Shown: positions 7,310-17,175, counted from the first letter of the stretch. The stretch: 64,000 bases of DNA from UBA1876 sp964515395 (GCA_964515395.1 CAZERC010000002.1:1-64000), one strand, 5' to 3'. Program-made: numbers and translations. Notes: generated by a model from the sequence alone, not told the origin.

Positions 7310-9037
7310 ATGGCAAGAACAACATCAAGGAGTCGCCGCAGTATCAAAGGGCCCAAAGACGGCGAACTCAGATTCATACCCCTTGGTGGTTTGGGCCAGA
7401 TCGGCAAGAACATGATGGCCATCGAATATGGCGACGACATCATTGTGATCGATTGCGGGCTCATGTTCCCCGAGGAAGAAATGCTTGGAATAGACTTCGT
7501 CATACCCGACGTAACCTATCTCCTGGAGCGAAAAGATAAAATCCGCGGACTCGTGGTAACCCACGGGCATGAAGACCACATCGGGGGTTTGCCGCTGATT
7601 TTGCCCGATCTTGACGTGCCGATTTACGGAACGAAACTGACCCTTGGCATGGTGGAAGCCAAGTTCCGGGATTCCGCTCCTGATTATTCGCTGGAGACGA
7701 ACGAAGTGGCCGCAGGCGAATCGTTTACCCTGGGGTGCTTCCGGTTGCACTGCATATCGGTGTGTCATTCGATCCCGGATGGCATAGGGCTTGCAATAGA
7801 GACGCCCATAGGAACCATTGTCCATACGGGAGATTTCAAGCTTGATCCGACCCCTGTGGATGGCAGGATCACCGATTACTCGACCTTTGCGGAATTCGGG
7901 AGAAGAGGCGTTCTGCTCATGCTGTCGGATTCCACCAATGTCGAAAGAAACGGTTTTACCCCGTCGGAACGACTTTTGGGGGGTACGCTGAATAATCTTT
8001 TCAGAAGCTACAAGAGCAAACGCATTATCATATCCGCTTTTGCGAGCAACCTTCACAGGGCGCAGTTGATCATCGATGCTGCCGCAAAGTTCAACAGGAA
8101 AGTCGTTCTCATGGGTCGCAGCATGATCCAGAACGTGGAACTCGCACGTGAGCTCGGGTACATCAAGGCCGACGATGATCTTTTCCTGTCACTGGACGAG
8201 ATATCGGACGTCCCGGAAAGCAGGGTCGTGGTCTTGACTACCGGAAGCCAGGGAGAGCCCTTTTCGGGACTTGTCCTTATGAGCAAGGGCGAACATCGCC
8301 ATATCAGCCTCGGATCCAAGGATGTGGTCGCCGTTTTCGCGACCCCTGTTCCAGGGAACGAAAAGCTTGTCAGCCGGACCATCAACAGACTTTTTGCATG
8401 CGGATGCGAAGTGATTTACGACAAGGACAAGAATGTTCACGTTTCCGGGCATGCTTCCCTGGAGGAACTGAAAATGATGTTCAGCATGGTGCGGCCAAAA
8501 TATTTCGTTCCCCTTCACGGCGAATACAGGCATCTTGTCCGGCATGGACAGCTGGCGAAGGAAATGGGCATGTCCCAGAGAAACATTTACGTCATGCAGA
8601 ACGGAGACATGTTGCGGATCACGGAAAAAACCGCCCAGATGAAACATAATGCCATCCCTGCGGGAGGAAGGCTTGTCGATGGAATGGCCCTGGGAGAGAT
8701 GCAGGGGAGCCTTTTGAAGGAACGGCGAGATCTTTCGGAGGACGGGATTCTCACGCTTTCGGTCGCCCTGGACGGCAAGTGGAAAGTCCTCGGTGAACCA
8801 CAGATCGAGAGCGTGGGGTTCATTCACATGAAAGATGCGACGGGACTCAGAAATGAACTAGGAAAGGCAGTCAAAGACGCTGTCGGAAAGGGGAGGTCGT
8901 CACAGAAAAAAGATTTGGAACAGCTCGAATCTTTGATCACGAACCGGGTCAAGGATGTTTTGAGGCGACACGGTGTCAAGGGCCGTTCATATCCCGTCAT
9001 CGTCCCCATGGTAAACGTTCTGGACGAAAAAAAATGA
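7310..9037 (+). CDS. rnj: Ribonuclease J
   Basis: This 575-residue RNase J carries both the 5'-to-3' exonuclease and endonuclease activity used in mRNA decay and rRNA maturation in bacteria lacking or supplementing RNase E. The metallo-beta-lactamase motif HGHEDH is at residues 85-90. Further metal-site segments are HTGDFKLD and, in the returning half of the fold, PLHGEYRHL. The beta-CASP region and the C-terminal RNase J domain are both present, so it is full length. The ATG at 7310 follows GGAGG with good spacing. The gene stands alone between an aldolase-like gene and a phosphate cotransporter. Confidence 0.95.
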   Translation: MARTTSRSRRSIKGPKDGELRFIPLGGLGQIGKNMMAIEYGDDIIVIDCGLMFPEEEMLGIDFVIPDVTYLLERKDKIRGLVVTHGHEDHIGGLPLILPDLDVPIYGTKLTLGMVEAKFRDSAPDYSLETNEVAAGESFTLGCFRLHCISVCHSIPDGIGLAIETPIGTIVHTGDFKLDPTPVDGRITDYSTFAEFGRRGVLLMLSDSTNVERNGFTPSERLLGGTLNNLFRSYKSKRIIISAFASNLHRAQLIIDAAAKFNRKVVLMGRSMIQNVELARELGYIKADDDLFLSLDEISDVPESRVVVLTTGSQGEPFSGLVLMSKGEHRHISLGSKDVVAVFATPVPGNEKLVSRTINRLFACGCEVIYDKDKNVHVSGHASLEELKMMFSMVRPKYFVPLHGEYRHLVRHGQLAKEMGMSQRNIYVMQNGDMLRITEKTAQMKHNAIPAGGRLVDGMALGEMQGSLLKERRDLSEDGILTLSVALDGKWKVLGEPQIESVGFIHMKDATGLRNELGKAVKDAVGKGRSSQKKDLEQLESLITNRVKDVLRRHGVKGRSYPVIVPMVNVLDEKK

Positions 9038-9165
9038 ATTCAGCCGCGCTGTGACAACTACTGCGGGTAGCGCGGGATGGCCCTTTGCGGAAAACCAGGT
9101 GGCCACATACTCTTTTGTGTAGTAACCTGTCCGACGGAATGAACAGGGTCTGGAGGAGATAGGAC

Positions 9166-10788
9166 GTGTCGATGGGTATGGTCTTCAACCTTCTCGGTGG
9201 AATCGGGCTTTTTCTTTTCGGTATCAAGCTGATGGGGGAATCCCTGCAGGACCTCGCCGGCGACAGGATGCGCCGCCTTATCTCGGCGTTGACAAGCACA
9301 CCCGTAAAGGGAGTCCTTGTCGGGACGGCGGTCACGATGTTAATACAAAGCAGCAGCGCCACAACAGTCATGGCCTCGAGCTTTGTTCACGCGGGGCTCA
9401 TGACTTTGAAACAGGCGATAGGGGTCATCATGGGAGCCGCCATTGGAACGACCATTACCGCCCAGATCATTGCCTTCAAAATCAAGGCTTTTGCGTTGCC
9501 CATCATCGGGATCGGAATGATCTTCGCCGTGTTCGGGAGGACCAAGAAACAAAAGTACATCGGAAATTGCGTCGTCGGTTTCGGCCTGCTTTTCATCGGA
9601 ATGCAAACCATGGAGCAGGCCATGTATTTTCTGAGGGACAGACAGGACATTTTCCTTGCATTCAGCCACCACCCGATACTGGGCGTGATGGCCGGTACGG
9701 TTTTGACCATGCTGGTGCAATCCAGTTCCGCCACCGTCGGTTTGACCATGGCCATGGCCTCCCAGGGATTGCTTCCGCTCGACGCAGCCATACCCATCCT
9801 CTTCGGAGATAATATCGGGACTACCGTCACTGCGGTGCTGGCTTCACTCGGGTTGAACCGGTCGGCGAAGCAGGCGGCTTTTGCGCATGTTTTTTTCAAA
9901 ATAATCGGTGTCATCGTCTTCATGGCGATATTCCCGGCTTTCTACAGGATTGTCCTCATGACCTCCACTGATATCGCCAGACAATTGGCCAACGCCCACA
10001 CGATCTTCAATGTCCTGAACACACTCATGTTTCTGCCCTTTACCGGTCCCTTCGTCAGGTTCGTACAATGGGTTGTTCCAGACCGGGGAGAAGTTTTCGA
10101 CATGGGTCCCCGGTATCTTGACCGGAACCTCATTTCGGCCTCACCCGCAGCAGCCGTCGACGCAGTGAGAAAGGAACTTGTTCGACTTGGATATCTCGCA
10201 AAGGACATGATGCGCGACGTCAAGGCCGCTTTTGTAGCCGGCGACAGAAAGATGATTGCCCAGGTTCTCCAGACGGAGAGAACGATCAACGAACTGACCA
10301 GGGAAATCACGTCCTTTGCTACGGAACTCATGCAGGAAAGCCTTCCCCCGCTTCAGTCTTCCTCTCTTTCATTTTATGTGAATGGCGTCGGCGACCTGGA
10401 ACGGGTCGGAGACCATGCTGAAAACCTGATTGAGCTTTTCGAGTACAAGGTTGACCACCACCTTGTTTTTTCCGATTTGGGCATGGAGGAGTTCAACCTG
10501 ATGATCGACAAGGCCATCGAAGCCATCGATCTGGCTGTGGGGGCACTCGACGAGGGCGATATCGACAAGGTCAACGCCGTGTTGTCTCTGGAGGACGAAA
10601 TCGACAGCCTTGAACGCGAGCTTCGCATGCGTCATATAGAAAGGCTCAACGAAGGGGTATGCCAGCCGGGGGCGGGAGTGGTTTTCATTGATATTTTGAG
10701 CAACCTGGAACGAATAGGAGATCACGCCAACAACATCGCCCTGATCATGAAAGACATCATCAAGACCCGGATGGAGAAGGTGAAATGA
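9166..10788 (+). CDS. Na+/phosphate cotransporter family protein with PhoU domain
   Basis: This inner-membrane protein of 540 residues has two inverted Na/Pi-cotransporter repeats, recognisable from the paired QSSSATT (about residue 61) and QSSSATVG (about residue 186) motifs. A cytoplasmic helical PhoU-like half follows from about residue 330, with the GDLERVGDHAENL and LSNLERIGDHANNI repeats. It would take up phosphate with sodium, or export it when phosphate is in excess. GTG at 9166 is set by GGAGGA eight bases upstream. Its stop overlaps the uppP start (ATGA), so the two form an operon. Confidence 0.9.
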   Translation: MSMGMVFNLLGGIGLFLFGIKLMGESLQDLAGDRMRRLISALTSTPVKGVLVGTAVTMLIQSSSATTVMASSFVHAGLMTLKQAIGVIMGAAIGTTITAQIIAFKIKAFALPIIGIGMIFAVFGRTKKQKYIGNCVVGFGLLFIGMQTMEQAMYFLRDRQDIFLAFSHHPILGVMAGTVLTMLVQSSSATVGLTMAMASQGLLPLDAAIPILFGDNIGTTVTAVLASLGLNRSAKQAAFAHVFFKIIGVIVFMAIFPAFYRIVLMTSTDIARQLANAHTIFNVLNTLMFLPFTGPFVRFVQWVVPDRGEVFDMGPRYLDRNLISASPAAAVDAVRKELVRLGYLAKDMMRDVKAAFVAGDRKMIAQVLQTERTINELTREITSFATELMQESLPPLQSSSLSFYVNGVGDLERVGDHAENLIELFEYKVDHHLVFSDLGMEEFNLMIDKAIEAIDLAVGALDEGDIDKVNAVLSLEDEIDSLERELRMRHIERLNEGVCQPGAGVVFIDILSNLERIGDHANNIALIMKDIIKTRMEKVK

Positions 10789-11597
10789 CGCAAACGACCA
10801 TGACGCTTGCCTCGGGGCTGATCCAGGGATTGACGGAGTTCCTCCCGATCAGCAGTTCGGGACATCTTGCCCTGTTTCAGCAATATTCGGGCATGACAGA
10901 GCCTCCACTTGCCTATGACGTGCTCCTGCATTTTGCGACAATGAGTGCCACCATCCTTTTTTTCTTCAACGAGATCGTGGCGGCCTGCGCGGAATGGTTT
11001 TCGGGGTTTGTGAAGCGCTCGCTCAGAAGGTCCTACGGATGGATCCTGGGCTGGGCGGTCATCGCCGGTAACGCGGTCACCGTGGGAGTTGCACTTGCGT
11101 TGAAAAACAGTGTCGAGACATTTTTTGCTTCCACCTTGTGTGTCGGGATCGCCTTTTTTGTGACGGCCGGTGTCTTGTGGTACGGAAGCACACTCAAAGC
11201 CGGCAAAGAGCAGGTCTCTTTGTCCAGAGGTCTTTTCGTGGGACTTGTCCAGGGAGTGGCAGTCATCCCGGGCATTTCCCGTTCGGGTGTGACGATCATC
11301 GCCGGACAACGTGCAGGTCTTGAACCGGAAGAAGCCTTCAGGTTTTCCTTTCTGATGTCTCTTCCTGCCATCGGGGGAGCGACGCTGCTTCAGCTTTTTG
11401 AGTTCGGAGGGTTCAAAGGATTTATGAGCCAATTACCTTCAGCCTGGAGCGTCGGCTTGTTATTGGCCTTTTCCTCGGGACTGGCTTCGCTCTGGCTTTT
11501 GAAGAAAGTCGTGCTTGCACGGAAATGGCGGTGGTTCTCCGTGTATTGCGCCATCGCGGCGACAGCGGCGATTTTTGGATCTTTGAACGGAGGGTAA
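10785..11597 (+). CDS. uppP: Undecaprenyl-diphosphatase (bacitracin resistance type)
   Basis: UppP is an integral membrane phosphatase that converts undecaprenyl pyrophosphate to the monophosphate, recycling the lipid carrier for peptidoglycan and other polymers. The 270-residue protein has the N-terminal GLIQGLTEFLPISSSGHL motif and the second active-site motif PGISRSGVTI, with about eight hydrophobic segments. The four-base overlap with the phosphate-cotransporter gene gives coupled translation. That pairing is sensible, because the enzyme releases phosphate outside the membrane. Confidence 0.95.
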   Translation: MTQTTMTLASGLIQGLTEFLPISSSGHLALFQQYSGMTEPPLAYDVLLHFATMSATILFFFNEIVAACAEWFSGFVKRSLRRSYGWILGWAVIAGNAVTVGVALALKNSVETFFASTLCVGIAFFVTAGVLWYGSTLKAGKEQVSLSRGLFVGLVQGVAVIPGISRSGVTIIAGQRAGLEPEEAFRFSFLMSLPAIGGATLLQLFEFGGFKGFMSQLPSAWSVGLLLAFSSGLASLWLLKKVVLARKWRWFSVYCAIAATAAIFGSLNGG

Positions 11598-11603
11598 GGA
11601 ACG

Positions 11604-11846
11604 ATGGCGCGTTCTTCGACGAAAAAATGGTGGATTGCGTTCGCCCTGGTCGTACTTGGGAGCGTTGCGGGGCTCTACCTGCAAGGCTTTGAAGTGACGG
11701 AACGTTTTTTTCGCGACATTGTGGATGCGGGATTCGATACAGGGAGTCTGGATCTGGTTTTCCTGAAGATCAGGCTGGCTTTTTCCGTGACGATCAACGC
11801 GGGAACCCTTGTTGGTGCCGCACTGGCTGTCTGGGTATTGAGATGA
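11604..11846 (+). CDS. DUF4321-type small membrane protein
   Basis: This 80-residue protein has two hydrophobic segments (about residues 9-27 and 58-79) joined by a short extracytoplasmic loop. The ending FSVTINAGTLVGAALAVWVL resembles the DUF4321 family, which is often found beside maf. Its function is unknown. It starts 7 bases after uppP and overlaps maf by four bases, so it belongs to the same transcript. Confidence 0.7.
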   Translation: MARSSTKKWWIAFALVVLGSVAGLYLQGFEVTERFFRDIVDAGFDTGSLDLVFLKIRLAFSVTINAGTLVGAALAVWVLR

Positions 11847-12463
11847 TTGACGTGTGCCGGAAGACTCCCCCGTTCGTGCTTGCATCGGGCTCGCCCCGAA
11901 GGGAGCAATTACTCAAGGCCCTTGGGTGGGATTTTATAAAGGATGTTCCCGACATCGATGAGAGACTATACACCGGGGAAAAGGCGGAAGGCGCCGTGGT
12001 CCGCCTCGCCTTGGAAAAAGCCTCCGTCGTGGCGCAAAGGCACCATGAATGCCTTGTAGTTGCGGCCGACACCATCGTGCGCCTCGGACAGGCAGTTCTC
12101 GGGAAACCTGCCAACCGGCTGGAGGCTTTCGAAATTCTCGGCATGCTTGGCGGAAAAACCCATGAAGTGTTGACTGGTGTCGCTATTGTCCAGGGTGAAA
12201 GGAAAGCTTCAGGCTATGAACGGACACTGGTAGAATTCCGGGACCTTACTCGTGATGCGATCGACGCGTACCTTGATTGCAACGAGAGTCTTGACAAGGC
12301 CGGGGCTTACGGAATCCAGGAGCGTGGGTCCTTGTTGGTCAAAAGCATTCATGGATGTTATTTCAATGTAGTCGGGCTCCCATTAGGATTGATGAGCAGG
12401 CTGCTTGAAGATATCGGGGTGCCCCTCGAGCATCAGTGGAGGATGGGATATGAAAGACCGTAA
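11843..12463 (+). CDS. maf: Maf-family nucleotide pyrophosphatase
   Basis: Maf proteins hydrolyse non-canonical or modified nucleoside triphosphates (dTTP, UTP or m7GTP, depending on subgroup) to monophosphates and are linked to the division septum. The 206-residue protein has the N-terminal LASGSPRREQLL motif and VVAADTIVRL. The conserved aromatic/charged segment is KAGAYGIQ. Translation is coupled to the DUF4321 gene by an ATGA overlap. The start of the following gene lies 14 bases inside its end. The subgroup substrate cannot be fixed by eye. Confidence 0.92.
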   Translation: MIDVCRKTPPFVLASGSPRREQLLKALGWDFIKDVPDIDERLYTGEKAEGAVVRLALEKASVVAQRHHECLVVAADTIVRLGQAVLGKPANRLEAFEILGMLGGKTHEVLTGVAIVQGERKASGYERTLVEFRDLTRDAIDAYLDCNESLDKAGAYGIQERGSLLVKSIHGCYFNVVGLPLGLMSRLLEDIGVPLEHQWRMGYERP

Positions 12464-14357
12464 CCGGTTTTTTGCTTTTCTTCTCGCATTTGTCCTGATT
12501 GCGTCTCTTCCGGCCATTGTAACCCGGTGGAACGTCGAGTCGGAAAATACCGAAACAGCCCTCGTGGCGGAAACTGCGGACATCGAATCTGTTGCAGGTG
12601 GTGCGGGCACAACTTCATTGAACGCCGTGGAAAGATTGCGCAGGGCGGGTCTGACGGCCCTTGTCGTGCAGGAACTGACTGGTGAAGAACTTGCCGGAGG
12701 AGCCCTTCCCGTTGAGTTCGGTCCAGCGGCCGAACTCCTCGAAGGTGAGGACGAAATTCCGGAACGGGCGGTCCTTTCCATCAAGGCGGACGATCCCCTG
12801 GCGGAACGGGTCGTGGATTATACGATAATAAAATTTCCTTTGTCCCGGGTCAGACGGGTTGGGGACGATCTGTGCATCATTCTGCCCGTCAGTTTCCTCA
12901 GAACATGGAAAATCGGGATACTCCCTGATTTTATCGGGTTTCAACTTGCAGACAAAGCCGGAATGATGACGGTCTACAGGCCGTCGCCGTCACCTGGTGT
13001 CCCAGCAGAGAAGGTGGCCCAAACGGTTTCGTGGGTCCTTGAGCGCCACGACATGGTAGGCGCTGTGATTCCGCGGGGGGTCGTCGTGCCGGGGTACCCC
13101 GATCTGGAGCCCCTGGCGGCGGTCCTGCAGGTTCAAAAGATTCCTGTCGCAAAAGTCGAGTTCTCGAGTCAGATCGGCATTAGGAATCTGGAAAAGGCGA
13201 TGTTTCCAAGGGTCCTGCCCCTTCATAGCGTCCTTGAAGATGAGATCGTGGTTCGAAAGATAACCAGGGACGAACTGGTCGACCGTTTTGTCAGGGCGGC
13301 CAGGGAGCGATCTGTGCGGATTCTTTACATCCGGCCGTCTTCGCTGTTTTCGGGAAAACGACTGGAGCAGATGGAAACCGAATGCCGGGCAATTACCGGC
13401 AGGATGGAAGGCCTGGGACTTGAAAACGGCTGGCCTTCGACGTATCCGCTTGTCAAAACGGGGTTTCCGGCAGCCTTTGCCTTGTCGCTTCTGGTTTTTC
13501 TCCTGTTGCTGAAAACAGGCGGCAGGTTTCTTGATGAGGAAAACATCACCCATGGGAAAAACTTCTGGTTGATTGCTGCAGCGACTGTATTTCTTTCAGT
13601 TGTATCCGCGCCGGTTATCATGAAAGTTTCTCTTGCGGCAAGGATATTTGGTGCACTGGCCGCTTCGCTGGGAGCGACCGAGGCGACGCTGACCGCTCTC
13701 GACGGGGCGGAAAGACCTGCCTCGAGGCTTCTGGCTGGGGTTGGCGTCGCTCTCGTGACAGGCCTTGCAATTGCCGCATTTTTCGGCAATACCTGGTACA
13801 TGCTCAGAATGTCGACCTTCTCGGGAGTCAAGATCTCGCTTTTGCTCCCGCCGGTCATTGTTCTGCTTCATGACTTGAGGCAAAGGATCCATCCCGAATC
13901 GCTTGAGCAGGTCCTTTCGCGGCCGCCCATATGGGGTGAAATCCTGCTTTTTTCTGTTCTGTTCGGCCTGGCGGGACTTGTGCTTCTGCGGAGCGGGAAT
14001 GTCTCTTTCGTGCCGGGATGGGAGAAAGCCTTCCGTGAAAGCCTCGAACAGCTTCTCGTGGCGCGTCCGAGAACTAAGGAATTCATGGCTGGTTACCCAA
14101 GCCTCATCCTCTGGTATGTTACGGCCAGGATGGGGCTATGGCAGCGATATCGCGAGGTGTTCAGGCTTGGAGGCACCCTTGCCTTTTCCTCTGTGATCAA
14201 CAGTTTCTGTCATTTCCATACGCATTTGTTTTTCATCCTTTTCAGGGTGGCTAACGGGGTTTGGGCCGGAGTTGCTGTAGGCCTTGTGCTCGCGGCGGTT
14301 CTCGTGTGGGTGCTTCTGCCGTTCTGGAAGCGCTGGGGAAGGGTGTTCACGGCGTGA
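12450..14357 (+). CDS. DUF5693-family multispanning membrane protein
   Basis: The 635-residue protein has an N-terminal signal-anchor segment (residues 5-25). An extracytoplasmic domain of about 320 residues follows, containing a TIM-barrel-like pattern with GAVIPRGVVVPGYPDL. The second half holds about eight transmembrane helices. The ATG at 12450 is used because GGAGG precedes it by 7 bases. An upstream in-frame ATG at 12405 lies deep inside maf without a ribosome site. It is followed by csaB with a GTGA overlap. That coupling suggests a role in making, flipping or anchoring a pyruvylated wall polymer, but the activity is undescribed. Confidence 0.7.
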   Translation: MKDRNRFFAFLLAFVLIASLPAIVTRWNVESENTETALVAETADIESVAGGAGTTSLNAVERLRRAGLTALVVQELTGEELAGGALPVEFGPAAELLEGEDEIPERAVLSIKADDPLAERVVDYTIIKFPLSRVRRVGDDLCIILPVSFLRTWKIGILPDFIGFQLADKAGMMTVYRPSPSPGVPAEKVAQTVSWVLERHDMVGAVIPRGVVVPGYPDLEPLAAVLQVQKIPVAKVEFSSQIGIRNLEKAMFPRVLPLHSVLEDEIVVRKITRDELVDRFVRAARERSVRILYIRPSSLFSGKRLEQMETECRAITGRMEGLGLENGWPSTYPLVKTGFPAAFALSLLVFLLLLKTGGRFLDEENITHGKNFWLIAAATVFLSVVSAPVIMKVSLAARIFGALAASLGATEATLTALDGAERPASRLLAGVGVALVTGLAIAAFFGNTWYMLRMSTFSGVKISLLLPPVIVLLHDLRQRIHPESLEQVLSRPPIWGEILLFSVLFGLAGLVLLRSGNVSFVPGWEKAFRESLEQLLVARPRTKEFMAGYPSLILWYVTARMGLWQRYREVFRLGGTLAFSSVINSFCHFHTHLFFILFRVANGVWAGVAVGLVLAAVLVWVLLPFWKRWGRVFTA

Positions 14358-15382
14358 AGAAGGATTTCCGCGTTGCCCTTTGCGGGTATTACGGATACGG
14401 AAATCTGGGCGACGAGCTTTTGGCGGAAGCCCTCGTGACGCTCCTGGAAAAAGAGGGGGTTCCCCGTGAGGAGATGGTGATCCTCTCCGGTGATCCTTCG
14501 ACAACGGAAAACAGCCTCGAGACACATGCAGTAAACAGGAACCGGCCCCTTGCCGTCTGGCGCACGCTTCGAACTACGGAGACCTTTCTTCTCGGTGGCG
14601 GTGGGCTATTCCAGGATACGACCAGTCTCAGGTCATGCATGTATTACTGGGCGACGGTGAGGATGGCGGAAAGGGCCGGCTGCATCCTTTGGGCGTTCGG
14701 TCAGTCCATCGGCCCTCTTGCGAGACGCCTTTCCAGGTATTTCGCCTTTGATGCCCTGAGGCGTTGCACGGTCCGGGTGGTGCGGGACGAGCATTCACAG
14801 AACTGGCTTGCTGAAAGAAAACTCGAGGCACGGAAGGGGCCCGACCCAGTGTTTGCCCTTTCCGTTTCAGGGGAAACTGCAGGGGAAGGAGATTTTCTGT
14901 TGTTGAACGTCAGGCCCTGGAGGGACGACCTTCCGAGGCGGACCGTTGAAGCCGTACAGGAGTATGCCTCCCGGTCAAGGCGGGAGATCATCGGTGTGGC
15001 CCTTTCGCCGGAAGACGAAAGCTGCATGACGGACTTTCAGGAAAAAGGTATCATACGCTTCAGAGAGATCAAAAGGATCACGTCGGGCCGCGATGCGTCG
15101 GAGTTATGGCAAAAAGCGTCGGCGGCTTATGGAATGCGTCTTCATTTTTGTGTCCTTTCAGTTATGGCAGGTCTCCCTTGTGTAGCCATTCCCTACGACC
15201 CGAAGGTTTCTTCCTTCGCAAAGGAGTGGTGCCTTCCGGTGTGGGGAGGAGACGACCCGTTGCCGACAATTGAAAAGAGCACGGACCTGTCGAAAAAACT
15301 TGAGACAACCCGCCAGAACCTGGCCGAAACCATGCATGGCGCCCTCAAAACGGTGTTTTTGGGAGGATTCCATGGAGACTGA
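14354..15382 (+). CDS. csaB: Polysaccharide pyruvyl transferase CsaB
   Basis: CsaB adds pyruvate ketals to a cell-wall-linked polysaccharide. In SLH-domain bacteria that modification is the anchor for S-layer or outer-membrane-tethering SLH proteins. The 342-residue protein starts with GYYGYGNLGDE and has LLGGGGLFQDTTS, WAFGQSIGPL and the C-terminal MRLHFCVLSVMAGLPCVAIP, all typical of the family. The GTG at 14354 overlaps the DUF5693 stop by four bases. The transketolase gene begins 11 bases before its end. Synergistota are thought to tether their outer membrane through SLH proteins, which fits this context (inference). Confidence 0.92.
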   Translation: MKKDFRVALCGYYGYGNLGDELLAEALVTLLEKEGVPREEMVILSGDPSTTENSLETHAVNRNRPLAVWRTLRTTETFLLGGGGLFQDTTSLRSCMYYWATVRMAERAGCILWAFGQSIGPLARRLSRYFAFDALRRCTVRVVRDEHSQNWLAERKLEARKGPDPVFALSVSGETAGEGDFLLLNVRPWRDDLPRRTVEAVQEYASRSRREIIGVALSPEDESCMTDFQEKGIIRFREIKRITSGRDASELWQKASAAYGMRLHFCVLSVMAGLPCVAIPYDPKVSSFAKEWCLPVWGGDDPLPTIEKSTDLSKKLETTRQNLAETMHGALKTVFLGGFHGD

Positions 15383-16250
15383 GAGAAAAAAAGCCCTGGA
15401 AGAGACAGCGTTGAAAGTACGAAAAGATATTGTTCGCATGATCGGAGTGGCGAAAGGGGGACACCTTCTTTCATCCCTTTCGATTGTAGACCTGCTGGTT
15501 TTTCTCTATTGGGAGACCATGGACATCAGTCCCGACGACCCTCTCCGGCCGGATCGGGACCGGTTTGTCTTGAGCAAGGGGCATGGATGCCCTGCCCTGT
15601 ATGCCGTATTGGCAAACCGTGGTTACTTCGACAGGGACGAGCTTTGGACATATCGCCGGCTCGGCTCGATGCTCCAGGGGCATCCGCAATTCCCGCGCAC
15701 TCCCGGTGTTGACGCGCCGAGCGGTTCCCTCGGGATGGGACTGGGTATTGCAACCGGCATGGCGCTTGCCTTGCAAACAGATGGAAAGCTTTCCCGTGTG
15801 TTCGCGATTCTGGGCGACGGTGAGCTTCAGGAGGGATCGGTTTGGGAATCGGTCATGACGGCCTCCCAATGGAAACTGCACAACCTCGTTGCTATCGTGG
15901 ATGTCAATGGCATCCAGATGGAAGGTGACGTCAGGGGCAGCAAGCAAATGGAGCCACTGGCGAACAAATTCGAATCCTTCGGGTGGACGGCTGTGCCCTG
16001 TGACGGCCATGACATGGCCAGCATCGAAGACGCGCTCGATGTCAGTCTCTCAAAGGTGGAAACTCCTTCGGTGATCCTTGCGGCGACAATCCCCGGGAAA
16101 GGGGTATCCTCAGCGGAGACCGGGAAATTGCGTCCGGCGGAACCCATGGACAGGATGACCATGGAGGAATCCCTGAGTGAACTTGAAGAGAGGTCCGAAG
16201 ACAAGACGGATGAGGCAGAGGCTGGTGAGCCCGATGAAAAGTACCCGTGA
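15372..16250 (+). CDS. Transketolase, N-terminal (TPP-binding) subunit
   Basis: This is the 292-residue N-terminal half of a split transketolase. It binds thiamine diphosphate through the GDGELQEGSVWE...N motif and carries the conserved GGHLLSSLS and SKGHGCPALYA segments. With its partner it moves two-carbon units in the non-oxidative pentose phosphate pathway. The ATG at 15372 has GGGAGG seven bases ahead. The C-terminus has an extra acidic tail (ELEERSEDKTDEAEAGEPDE) beyond the usual fold. It overlaps the second subunit gene by 17 bases. Split transketolases are common in anaerobes; placement inside an envelope operon is less usual. Confidence 0.92.
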   Translation: METERKKALEETALKVRKDIVRMIGVAKGGHLLSSLSIVDLLVFLYWETMDISPDDPLRPDRDRFVLSKGHGCPALYAVLANRGYFDRDELWTYRRLGSMLQGHPQFPRTPGVDAPSGSLGMGLGIATGMALALQTDGKLSRVFAILGDGELQEGSVWESVMTASQWKLHNLVAIVDVNGIQMEGDVRGSKQMEPLANKFESFGWTAVPCDGHDMASIEDALDVSLSKVETPSVILAATIPGKGVSSAETGKLRPAEPMDRMTMEESLSELEERSEDKTDEAEAGEPDEKYP

Positions 16251-17175
16251 CGCCTTCGGTGAAGCTTTGATGGATCTTGGACATCGAAAGAATGATATTG
16301 TCGTCCTTGATGCGGACCTCGCATCGTCGACAAGGACGGAGATGTTTTTGAGGCACTTTAAAGACAGGTTTTTCAATGTGGGTGTCTCGGAACAGGATCT
16401 GGTCCAGGTTGCGGCAGGGATGGCCTTGTGCGGCAAGGTTCCCTTTGCCTGCTCTTTCGCAGCCTTTCTTGTAACCAGGGCTTACGACCAGATCAGGACC
16501 ACTGTTGCGATGCCGGGACTTCCTGTCAAACTGGTGGGAACCCATGGTGGCATCACTGTAGGGGAAGACGGCATAACCCATCAGATGACTGAAGACATAG
16601 GCCTCATGAGGAGCCTTCCCAACATGAACGTCCTTGTTGCGGCCGATGCGGAAGCGGCCCGGGAACTTACTTTTCTGGCAGCACAAATAGAAGGTCCTGT
16701 CTATTTGAGGCTTGGACGTGAGCCTGTCCCCGCACTGTATGCCGAGGGAGAAAGTTGTTTCGAGGCCGGCGGAGGCCAATTGTTGAAAGAGGGAGACGGC
16801 GTCACCTTCTGTACATGTGGCATAATGGTTCACGAAGCCTTGAGAGCGGCTGAAATTCTCGAGAAACAGGGAATCAGGGCAGAGGTCATCGACTGTTACA
16901 GCGTAAAACCCCTTCCACGGCAACTTATCCTTTCATCGTTGCGCAGGACAGGTTGCTGTGTCGTGGCGGAAGAGCACAATATCATCGGCGGGCTTTCTGA
17001 GGCCATCGCGAGATTGTCGGCAACGGAGTTCCCCGTTCCGATGCGGTTCGTCGCGGTGAACGACAAGTATGGACAAAGTGGAACACCGAGGGAACTTCAG
17101 GAATATTACGGCTTGACCTATCGGGAGGTCGTTTCGGCCACCGCTCAGGTCTGGGCGCTTCGCAGGAGGCTATGA
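16234..17175 (+). CDS. Transketolase, C-terminal (pyrimidine-binding) subunit
   Basis: The 313-residue partner supplies the pyrimidine-binding and C-terminal transketolase domains. The conserved glutamate that activates TPP is in FFNVGVSEQDLVQVAAG. Substrate-site segments include THGGITVGEDGITHQ and YLRLGREPVP. The ATG at 16234 is favoured over one at 16177, which is deep in the upstream gene. Similar domains occur in deoxyxylulose-phosphate synthase, but the paired N-subunit gene makes transketolase the better call. It runs into ftsE with a TGATG junction. Confidence 0.92.
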   Translation: MKSTRDAFGEALMDLGHRKNDIVVLDADLASSTRTEMFLRHFKDRFFNVGVSEQDLVQVAAGMALCGKVPFACSFAAFLVTRAYDQIRTTVAMPGLPVKLVGTHGGITVGEDGITHQMTEDIGLMRSLPNMNVLVAADAEAARELTFLAAQIEGPVYLRLGREPVPALYAEGESCFEAGGGQLLKEGDGVTFCTCGIMVHEALRAAEILEKQGIRAEVIDCYSVKPLPRQLILSSLRRTGCCVVAEEHNIIGGLSEAIARLSATEFPVPMRFVAVNDKYGQSGTPRELQEYYGLTYREVVSATAQVWALRRRL

